Source: an uncultured Bacteroidales bacterium (GTDB lineage Bacteria > Bacteroidota > Bacteroidia > Bacteroidales > FEN-979). Taken from it: a stretch of 5,308 nt of DNA. Of the stretch, positions 1 to 4,925 are shown piece by piece. The notes beneath the pieces are model-generated. The model had not been told where the DNA came from. It made no database searches and saw only the letters and a program-made list of their open reading frames with translations. The stretch lies in the NCBI GenBank assembly GCA_903928285.1, contig CAIYQH010000304.1, positions 1-5,308 of the forward strand, read 5' to 3'. Position numbers and translations under genes: made by a program. The stretch's first letter is position 1; every line of letters begins with the position of its first letter.

Positions 1-4
1 ATTA

Positions 5-33
5 ACCACAAAGACACAAAGAAGGTACAAAGG
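5..33. repeat. Degenerate ACAAAG-type short intergenic repeat (left copy)
   Basis: The core ACAAAG occurs at 8-13, 16-21 and 27-32, the first as part of ACCACAAAG and the second as part of ACACAAAG. This purine-rich, roughly 8-11 nt periodic string lies immediately before the first gene and shows no coding signal. I recall similar ACCACAAAG/ACACAAAG strings as scattered intergenic repeats in Bacteroidota and other environmental genomes; that is memory, not a search. A reversed, more degenerate copy lies at 1881-1913, so the two copies bracket the first two genes. The left edge of the window cuts the context, so the full length of this copy is unknown. Confidence 0.4.
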
Positions 34-50
34 ACAATGAATAACGCAGC

Positions 51-932
51 ATGACAAACTGGAAAGGAAAAAGCAGGGGGAATGTGCTGGGATACAAGAT
101 CTTTATGTGGAGTCTCACCTGGCTGGGGCTCGACTTTGCCTATTTCCTGCTGCGTTTTGTGGCTGCCTATTTCGTTTTCGCATCCGGTAAAGCCTTCGGT
201 GCCAGTTATTACTTTTTCCATGTCAGGCTCGGGCAAAATGTTGTCAGGGCGGTTATCAGTATCTTCAGGAATTATTATCTCTTTGGCCAGGTCCTGATCG
301 ATAAAACGGTTGTACTGTCAGGGATGAAACATAAGATCAGGTTTATCCTGGAGGGAAAAGAGCATCTGTTCAGCATGCAAAACGGAGGGATCCTGATCAG
401 CGGACATCTCGGCAGCTGGGAAGTTGGCGGAAAGGCCCTCGATTTCCTGGATAAGAAGATCAACCTGGTGGTCTTTGACGCCGAGCACCAGGCTATCAGC
501 CAGTATATGGACGGTATTATGACCGACCGGAATGTCAGCCTGATCAAAATCGGGGATGGCCTCTCCCATATGATTGAAATTAAAGAGGCCCTCGCCCGTA
601 AGGAGATCATTGCCCTGCATGGCGACCGGTTTATCGATGGCGGTCAGACCATACGCCTCGATTTCCTGGGCGAAACAGCCTCCTTCCCGGTAGGCCCCTG
701 GCACATTGCATCCTACTTCAATGTACCGGTCTCCTATGTGTTTTCCATCAAGGAGTCACGCTATCAGTACCGCTTTTTCGCATCTCCGTTAAAAACAATA
801 CCTTCGCTGAAGAATCCTATGAAACGGGCAGAACTGGTTACCGGATCCATCCGGGAATATGTATCCGGACTGGAACAGATGACCCGCAAATATCCGCATC
901 AGTGGTATAACTTCTATCCATTCTGGAAATGA
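51..932 (+). CDS. LpxL/HtrB-family lipid acyltransferase (lysophospholipid acyltransferase superfamily)
   Basis: A 293-residue inner-membrane enzyme expected to move an acyl chain onto a lipid acceptor. In this family the acceptor is usually the lipid A precursor, but some Bacteroidota paralogues act on other envelope lipids, so the substrate is not fixed. A hydrophobic N-terminal stretch (about 17-48) serves as membrane anchor. The catalytic HX4E motif is HLGSWE, with H119 and E124. Further block motifs follow: LHGDRF (G191-D192-R193), FLGE (205-208), FPVGP (212-216) and the C-terminal YPHQWYNFYPFW. Full length for the family. ATG 51 is the only upstream start, with an in-frame stop at 42-44, and the resulting N-terminus matches relatives I remember; no Shine-Dalgarno is evident. 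Its stop overlaps the start of the next gene (ATGA), implying coupled translation. Its promoter lies outside the window or within the first 50 bases. Confidence 0.9.
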   Translation: MTNWKGKSRGNVLGYKIFMWSLTWLGLDFAYFLLRFVAAYFVFASGKAFGASYYFFHVRLGQNVVRAVISIFRNYYLFGQVLIDKTVVLSGMKHKIRFILEGKEHLFSMQNGGILISGHLGSWEVGGKALDFLDKKINLVVFDAEHQAISQYMDGIMTDRNVSLIKIGDGLSHMIEIKEALARKEIIALHGDRFIDGGQTIRLDFLGETASFPVGPWHIASYFNVPVSYVFSIKESRYQYRFFASPLKTIPSLKNPMKRAELVTGSIREYVSGLEQMTRKYPHQWYNFYPFWK

Positions 933-1870
933 TACAACAAAAAAAATACAGCCCCGTCAGCATCCCAGCGTCCTCTGCCGGATGGATGCTGCCTTTGCTT
1001 TTCCTGATTTTCCTTTCGTCAGGTTTAAATACTGCATTCGGACAGGATCAAAAAGTCGTCAGGATAGGGATCTTTACCGATTGTCAGTATTGTAACTGTA
1101 ATACCGATGGCAACCGGCATTACAGGCTTTCGCTTTCGAAACTCGACAGTTGTATTCATGAGTTCAATGCACAACCGCTCGACGGGATTTTCCATCTCGG
1201 CGACATGATCGACCATGACTACAGAAGTTACGACAGTGTGCTACCGCGTTTCCGGAAATTCACCGCTCCCCTGCACCTGGTCCTTGGAAATCATGACTAC
1301 ATGATCAAAAAGAAGGTTAAACCCGGACTGTTGGATCATATCGGCATGAAAGAGGACCATTATGTGGTGGACCTGGCCGACTGGCGGTTTATCGTGCTGA
1401 ACGGCGATGACCTGAGCTTTTCGGCCCCCCAGGACAGGGAGCACAAAAACGAACGGTACGACATGGTCAACGACCTCTACAGCCAACTGGAATTTAATGC
1501 ATTACCCTGGAACGGCGGCATCGGAAAGGCCCAGATGGGCTGGCTTGAGAAGCAGCTGGATGCCTCCCGCGAGGCGAAAAAAAAGGTGATCATCCTTTGC
1601 CATTTCCCGCTGTTTACGAAAGTCAACCATAACCTCTTCAACAACAAGGAGGTGTTTGCCCTGATTTCGAAATATGAATGTGTCAAAGCCTATTTCAACG
1701 GCCATTACCATTCAGGCGATTATATGGTGATGAATGGTATTCACCTTGTCAATTTCAAAGGGATGGTTGATACCGAAAAAAACGCTTATGCGGTTGTCAC
1801 CCTCACCGCCGGCAGCATTCTCATCAAAGGTTACGGCCGTGAACCCGACAGGATTCTCAAGATCAAATAG
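929..1870 (+). CDS. Exported calcineurin-like metallophosphoesterase, ADP-ribose/CDP-alcohol diphosphatase (ADPRM)-like
   Basis: A 313-residue two-metal phosphoesterase. Metal-site motifs appear in canonical order: DCQ (D51), GDMID (G91-D92), GNHD (119-123, with N121-H122), CHFP (H225) and GHYH (H259, H261). Family-specific stretches point to the Mn-dependent ADP-ribose/CDP-alcohol diphosphatase group: YRLSLSKL after the first motif, WNGGIGKAQMGWLEKQL (194-210), the VNFKGMVDT region and the ending KGYGREPDRIL. These enzymes split ADP-ribose or CDP-alcohols into nucleoside monophosphate and a phosphorylated alcohol; the actual substrate here is inferred. A signal peptide (hydrophobic 20-31, probable cleavage after AFG at about residue 38) places it in the periplasm, whereas the well-studied animal enzyme is cytosolic. 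Met20 (position 986) is an alternative start giving a compact signal peptide; 929 is preferred because of the ATGA overlap with the acyltransferase. It is not LpxH-like in sequence. Confidence 0.85.
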   Translation: MIQQKKYSPVSIPASSAGWMLPLLFLIFLSSGLNTAFGQDQKVVRIGIFTDCQYCNCNTDGNRHYRLSLSKLDSCIHEFNAQPLDGIFHLGDMIDHDYRSYDSVLPRFRKFTAPLHLVLGNHDYMIKKKVKPGLLDHIGMKEDHYVVDLADWRFIVLNGDDLSFSAPQDREHKNERYDMVNDLYSQLEFNALPWNGGIGKAQMGWLEKQLDASREAKKKVIILCHFPLFTKVNHNLFNNKEVFALISKYECVKAYFNGHYHSGDYMVMNGIHLVNFKGMVDTEKNAYAVVTLTAGSILIKGYGREPDRILKIK

Positions 1871-1880
1871 GTATTTCCTA

Positions 1881-1913
1881 TTGTGCCCTATGTGCCTGCT
1901 GTGGTAAAAAAAA
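1881..1913. repeat. Degenerate TGTGCC/TGTGG short repeat (right copy, reversed)
   Basis: Three consecutive nonamers start with TGTG: TGTGCCCTA (1882-1890), TGTGCCTGC (1891-1899) and TGTGGTAAA (1900-1908), running into an A8 tract (1906-1913). Read on the other strand this resembles the ACCACAAAG-type string at 5-33, including the terminal ACCAC/GTGGT next to an A/T-rich edge. It lies just downstream of the phosphoesterase stop codon. I see no clear Rho-independent terminator in this 113-base gap, so the repeat may mark the 3' end of the transcription unit. That is inference. Confidence 0.4.
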
Positions 1914-1944
1914 CCTGCTATCCTCCCCTCCCTCAACAGGCACA

Positions 1945-1976
1945 TTTGGCAATAACACGCTATTTTCATACGTTTG
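1945..1976 (+). promoter_or_regulatory. Bacteroidota-type promoter for the aldose epimerase gene
   Basis: The -33 element TTTG is at 1945-1948 and the -7 element TACGTTTG (matching TAnnTTTG) at 1969-1976, separated by exactly 20 nt. This fits the Bacteroidota primary-sigma consensus fully. Transcription is expected to start about 5-8 nt past the -7 element, near 1981-1984. That coincides with the ATG at 1984, so the message is either nearly leaderless or begins translation at the in-frame ATG at 1996. It also shows the epimerase is transcribed separately from the upstream pair. Confidence 0.75.
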
Positions 1977-1983
1977 TACCAAA

Positions 1984-3147
1984 ATGCCCAAACCCATGCA
2001 ACGCATCCCTGGTTTCATCTTCCTGGCCCTGCTGTTCTTTTCACTCGGATCATGTCATCCGGGGAAAGAGGCAAACAATGGTTCTGCAGAGGCCGATTCA
2101 GTATTAACCCCAGCCATTATGAAAGAACACTTCGGAAAGATCGGTGAGAAAGAGGTTTTTCTCTACACCCTCGTCAATAAAAACGGAATTACAGTGAAGA
2201 TCACCAATTACGGCGCTATCGTCACAACCATCCTGGTTCCCGATAAAAACGGGAAGATGGGCGACATCGTGCTGGGTTACGACAGTCTGAAGGACTACAT
2301 ACCCAACAGCCCCTATTTCGGCGCCATGGTCGGCCGCTTTGCAAACCGCATTGCCAAAGGGAAGTTTACGCTTGAAGGCAAGGAGTACACCCTGGCGGTG
2401 AATAATGGCAGGAACAGCCTGCACGGCGGCCTGAAGGGATTCGACAAGGTGGTGTGGGATGTTGCTGAAAAGAGCGACACCGCCTCGGTTTCGCTGGTAC
2501 TCACCTACCTGAGCCGCGACGGCGAAGAGGGCTACCCGGGGAATCTGAAGGTCCAGACCACCTATACCCTTGACAACCACGATGTACTGACCCTGCTGGC
2601 CGAAGCTGAAACCGACAAGGCCACGCCGCTGAATATCGTAAACCATACCTACTTCAACCTCAGCGAAGCCGATACCAGTATTCTGGGCCATCAACTGACC
2701 CTTTTTGCCGACCGCTTTACACAGGTAAACGATGAGCTTATCCCGACAGGGAAGTTGCAGGCTGTAAAGGGAACCGCCATGGACTTCACCTCGCCTCACA
2801 CGATCGGCGAACGCATAGCGGCAGTAACGGGTGGATATGACCACAACTACGTGCTGAACAAGAGTGCCGGGACCCTGGCTGTAGCTGCACTCCTGTATGA
2901 TCCGCGCAGTGGCCGGCATGTTGAGGTATCCACTACCCAACCCGGGATCCAGTTTTACACAGGAAATTTCCTGGATGGCACTATCCATGGAAAAGGGAAT
3001 AAAGTATACCAAAAACACTGGGGGCTATGCCTTGAAACCCAACACTTTCCCGATTCCCCCAACCAGCCGGCCTTTCCCAATGCAATCCTGCACCCCGGCG
3101 AAAAATTTGCCGAAAAAACTGTCTACCGGTTTTTTACAGGCAAATAA
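1984..3147 (+). CDS. Exported lipoprotein aldose 1-epimerase (galactose mutarotase family)
   Basis: A 387-residue mutarotase that interconverts alpha and beta anomers of aldoses such as glucose or galactose. Family blocks are all present: substrate-contact region VGRFANRIAKG (R118, R122), LHGG (146-149, H147), NHTYFNLSE with the general acid H221, GGYDHNYVL (D286), QPGIQFYTGNF (319-329), and LETQHFPDSPNQPAFPN with the catalytic base E351. The core is normal length (about 340 residues) after an N-terminal extension. That extension is a lipoprotein signal: hydrophobic 11-22 and lipobox LGSC with Cys24 as lipidated residue, followed by a polar linker. The enzyme should therefore sit in the periplasm, attached to a membrane, acting on sugars released or imported there. 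Two starts are possible, Met1 and Met5 (1996); both keep the signal peptide. No sugar-utilisation genes adjoin it here. Confidence 0.93.
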   Translation: MPKPMQRIPGFIFLALLFFSLGSCHPGKEANNGSAEADSVLTPAIMKEHFGKIGEKEVFLYTLVNKNGITVKITNYGAIVTTILVPDKNGKMGDIVLGYDSLKDYIPNSPYFGAMVGRFANRIAKGKFTLEGKEYTLAVNNGRNSLHGGLKGFDKVVWDVAEKSDTASVSLVLTYLSRDGEEGYPGNLKVQTTYTLDNHDVLTLLAEAETDKATPLNIVNHTYFNLSEADTSILGHQLTLFADRFTQVNDELIPTGKLQAVKGTAMDFTSPHTIGERIAAVTGGYDHNYVLNKSAGTLAVAALLYDPRSGRHVEVSTTQPGIQFYTGNFLDGTIHGKGNKVYQKHWGLCLETQHFPDSPNQPAFPNAILHPGEKFAEKTVYRFFTGK

Positions 3148-3164
3148 CAGTAACAGTATCCCTA

Positions 3165-3185
3165 TTGCCTGCTGCCTGTTGCCTT
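3165..3185. repeat. Short heptamer tandem repeat (TTGCCTG-like, three units)
   Basis: Three imperfect 7-mers, TTGCCTG (3165-3171), CTGCCTG (3172-3178) and TTGCCTT (3179-3185), follow shortly after the epimerase stop codon. I recall TGCC-based heptamer strings in intergenic regions of various Bacteroidota. A two-unit echo, TTGGCTG then TTGCCTG, appears at 4234-4247 in the next intergenic gap. It is non-coding and its function is unknown. Confidence 0.4.
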
Positions 3186-3205
3186 CTGGAAAAATGCTCA
3201 ATCCG

Positions 3206-3237
3206 CTTGATTTCAGTCGGCAAATTGCCTATATTTG
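3206..3237 (+). promoter_or_regulatory. Bacteroidota-type promoter for the tandem Cache gene
   Basis: The -7 element TATATTTG (3230-3237) matches TAnnTTTG fully, and the -33 element CTTG (3206-3209) matches TTTG in three of four bases at a 20-nt spacing. The predicted start of transcription is about 3242-3245, leaving a 5' untranslated leader of roughly 45 nt before the ATG at 3290. The Cache gene therefore has its own promoter rather than depending on read-through from the epimerase. Confidence 0.65.
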
Positions 3238-3243
3238 TGATGA

Positions 3244-3282
3244 CGGGTTTTTCCGGTTTCTGACGTTTTTCGGATAAACCCG
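3244..3282 (+). promoter_or_regulatory. Stem-loop at the 5' end of the Cache gene leader
   Basis: CGGGTTT (3244-3250) pairs with AAACCCG (3276-3282), and inside it, after one T-T mismatch, TCCG (3252-3255) pairs with CGGA (3271-3274). This gives 11 base pairs around a 15-nt loop. The outer arm begins within a few bases of the predicted transcription start and the stem ends 7 nt before the start codon. That geometry fits a 5'-terminal mRNA-stabilising hairpin or a translation-control element. The loop is long and no T-run follows on the plus strand, so it does not look like an intrinsic terminator. Confidence 0.5.
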
Positions 3283-3289
3283 GAACACC

Positions 3290-4174
3290 ATGAAAAAATC
3301 ATCGCTGATCCCCCTGATCCTTGCCATCGTTCTCTGGCTTTCCTGTTGTTTCAACGCCTCCGGCCAGCACGGAAAATACCGGTATGCTGAAACCAACCGG
3401 ATAGTTGATCTGGTCAATGATGCGGCAGCGCTTATCCGTCAAAACGGCGAGGCTGCCTTTCCCATCCTTATTAAAAGAGACAGCCGCTGGAGCAGCAACC
3501 AGTCGTACATCTTCGTGATCGACATCCAGGGCAGGTGTTATGTACACCAGGACACCAGTCTTTTGGGCAAAAGCATCTACGATATCAAAGACCCTAATGG
3601 CAAGCCTTTTATCCAGTGGTTTATCCGCAAAGCCCTCGGCCCCAGCCAGTCGGGCTGGACCCATTACCGCTGGGTCAGGCAGGGCGATACGGCGGCGTCG
3701 TGGCGAACCACCTTCACACACCTGGTGAATGCCCCGTCGGGCAAGATCTACATCGTGGGAGCAGGTTCCTATAACCTGAAGATGGAAAAGGCCTTTGTGG
3801 TCGAGGCGCTCGATGATGCCGTGATCCTGGTTCGCCAGATGGGCACTAAGGCTTTCCCTGTACTGAGGGATAAAGGATCTGAATTTGTATTTAAAGACAC
3901 CTATGTGTTTGTCGTCGATTCCAGTTATAAGGTACTCGTCAACCCGGCATTCCCGGGCGAAGAGGGGCAGAATGTCTATGACCTGAAGGATGTGAACGGC
4001 AAATACTTTTTCAGGGAACTCTTCCAGGTTGCAAGCGACAAGGGCAGCGGCTGGGTCGATTACGTTTGGCCCAAACCGGACGAGGCGCGGCCATCTCCCA
4101 AATCGACCTACGTTAGGAAGATCGTGGTGAAGGGAGCTACCTATTTAGTAGGCAGCGGGATTTACCCCGAATAG
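3290..4174 (+). CDS. Exported tandem Cache-domain (sCache_2-like) protein
   Basis: A 294-residue secreted protein. The signal peptide spans about 1-25 (KK, hydrophobic 6-18, probable cleavage after ASG). Cys19 and Cys20 lie near it, but the context WLSCC is a poor lipobox. Two homologous halves follow, about 37-161 and 167-292. Each has the helix pattern DAAxLxRQxGxxAFPxL, a strand YxFVxD (73-78; 205-210), a DxxGxxx(V/L)xxx segment, YD(I/L)KDxNGKxF (97-107; 230-240), SGW or GSGW-V-Y (121-126; 252-258) and a closing VGxGxY (156-161; 287-292). This is the sCache_2 signature of periplasmic small-molecule sensors, usually joined to chemoreceptors or kinases. Here no transmembrane or signalling domain follows, so it would be a free ligand-binding protein. 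The second copy keeps the conserved WPKPxxxxPxPKSTYV stretch; the first has diverged there (WVRQGD...WRTTFTHLV). Ligand and partner are unknown. Confidence 0.85.
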   Translation: MKKSSLIPLILAIVLWLSCCFNASGQHGKYRYAETNRIVDLVNDAAALIRQNGEAAFPILIKRDSRWSSNQSYIFVIDIQGRCYVHQDTSLLGKSIYDIKDPNGKPFIQWFIRKALGPSQSGWTHYRWVRQGDTAASWRTTFTHLVNAPSGKIYIVGAGSYNLKMEKAFVVEALDDAVILVRQMGTKAFPVLRDKGSEFVFKDTYVFVVDSSYKVLVNPAFPGEEGQNVYDLKDVNGKYFFRELFQVASDKGSGWVDYVWPKPDEARPSPKSTYVRKIVVKGATYLVGSGIYPE

Positions 4175-4235
4175 AATTCCTGGGCCCTCCTGACCGGATG
4201 TTGGCCAGCTACCCTGCGTTGTTATTCCGTTTTTT

Positions 4236-4278
4236 GGCTGTTGCCTGCAAGGCACAATAAAACAGCCGGGTATTCCGG
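4236..4278 (-). terminator. Hairpin-forming sequence between convergent genes; weak minus-strand terminator candidate
   Basis: GGCTGTT (4236-4242) pairs with AACAGCC (4261-4267), with an inner GCCT (4243-4246) pairing with AGGC (4250-4253). An alternative overlapping hairpin uses CCGG (4266-4269) and CCGG (4275-4278) around a five-base loop. On the minus strand that hairpin is followed by CTGTTTTATT (4265-4256), a weak U-tract. The T6 run at 4230-4235 precedes rather than follows the larger stem on the plus strand. The element lies in the 142-base gap where the Cache gene and the minus-strand gene converge, so it may end one or both transcripts; the signal is modest. Confidence 0.3.
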
Positions 4279-4316
4279 AAAACTAAATACGAAAACACAT
4301 TCCCTGAAACTTTGTT

Positions 4317-4841
4317 CTATCGTTGCGTAACTGCCAGCAAATCCTTTCTTTTCAGGATATAAACGCTGCCCGCTCCCAAAAGTAAAAAGGTAAACAGGAT
4401 CATCATCCATTGCGAAAGGGTGGGAACGCCCGCCGGGGCCAGCGGCGTTAATTGAATATCGGCAGGTGTAATGGCCCCCATTGGCGTTCCATTCTCATCT
4501 GACCAGTATCCCGAAGTAAACGTAATAGGCCCGGGTCCGACGGTGGCAATGTCAAAATCACAGTACTGGCCTGCTGCCACAATATTTGTTTCCGGCCAGA
4601 ACCAATTCCAATAAACCCAGTCTACACCTTGCCCCCCATCCTTGAATCTTGGCATTACCGAGTCAAGATTTACGATAAAAAAAGAGCCAGCGCCACCACC
4701 CATATTCAAATGCAGGTGCCAGGCATCCTGAGCGTTCGGATTATGTACTTTGCAGTGAAACCAGGTGTTTGCCATGGAGCCGGTGGTGGCGCAGGCCAGC
4801 AGCACGAGCATGACAAGGATAGTAACTAATTTTCTTTTCAT
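4317..4841 (-). CDS. Small secreted protein with VPTL-type (IPTL-CTERM) C-terminal sorting signal
   Basis: A 174-residue protein whose central domain I do not recognise. The N-terminal signal is KRK then hydrophobic 6-16, with probable type I cleavage after SMA (24); Cys17 in VLLAC makes a less likely lipobox. The mature region (about 25-135) is rich in aromatics, including WVYWNWFWP (75-83), with Cys30 and Cys94 as a possible disulfide; a beta-sandwich fold is a guess. The C-terminus is the tripartite sorting signal VPTLSQW (139-145), a hydrophobic helix (146-163) and the basic KRK (164-166). This matches the IPTL-CTERM family, whose members are processed by an exosortase of the XrtH type and moved to the surface. 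The usual Gly after Trp is Met here. No exosortase gene is in the window. AGGG about 10 nt upstream may help ribosome binding. It faces the Cache gene tail to tail. Confidence 0.82.
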   Translation of the reverse strand: MKRKLVTILVMLVLLACATTGSMANTWFHCKVHNPNAQDAWHLHLNMGGGAGSFFIVNLDSVMPRFKDGGQGVDWVYWNWFWPETNIVAAGQYCDFDIATVGPGPITFTSGYWSDENGTPMGAITPADIQLTPLAPAGVPTLSQWMMILFTFLLLGAGSVYILKRKDLLAVTQR

Positions 4842-4892
4842 AAGATTGCCCTTTCGTTAAGATTAAACGGATACTAATCATTAAACAGTTAT

Positions 4893-4925
4893 CAAACATA
4901 GAATTTATCAATCCGGTTTATCAGG
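4893..4925 (-). promoter_or_regulatory. Candidate promoter for the VPTL-CTERM gene
   Basis: On the minus strand TATGTTTG (plus-strand 4893-4900) matches the -7 consensus TAnnTTTG. The corresponding -33 position at 21-nt spacing (4922-4925) reads CCTG, sharing only the TG with TTTG. The predicted transcription start near 4885-4888 gives a leader of about 45 nt before the ATG at 4841. The good -7 element and sensible position support it; the poor -33 box lowers confidence. Confidence 0.45.

Noticed and set aside
37..54. ATG at 37 as an alternative start for the first gene or a leader ORF
   Set aside because: It is in another frame and reaches a stop after five codons, and the frame of the acyltransferase has a stop at 42-44.
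318..704. A 128-codon minus-strand open frame
   Set aside because: It is antisense to the acyltransferase, across its catalytic HX4E and GDR motifs, and has no recognisable family features.
939..946. A8 tract in codons 4-6 of the phosphoesterase (another A8 at 1577-1584), considered as a phase-variation switch
   Set aside because: Both tracts simply encode lysine codons in an intact frame. Eight A residues in AT-rich codons are common and there is no repeat context suggesting a contingency locus.
929..1870. Reading the phosphoesterase as LpxH (UDP-diacylglucosamine pyrophosphatase) because it sits beside a lipid A-type acyltransferase
   Set aside because: LpxH is cytosolic and about 240 residues. 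This protein has a signal peptide, 313 residues and ADPRM-specific blocks such as WNGGIGKAQ and GREPDRI.
2104..3018. A 304-codon open frame on the minus strand
   Set aside because: It lies entirely antisense to the aldose epimerase, which has every catalytic motif. The antisense product has no recognisable domain or secretion signal and reflects codon use of the real gene.
3244..3282. The stem-loop as a terminator for the epimerase gene
   Set aside because: It lies downstream of the Cache promoter, has a 15-nt loop and no T-run after the 3' arm.
3299..3721. A 140-codon minus-strand open frame
   Set aside because: It is antisense to the first Cache domain; the plus-strand protein has a signal peptide and repeated Cache motifs, the antisense one nothing coherent.
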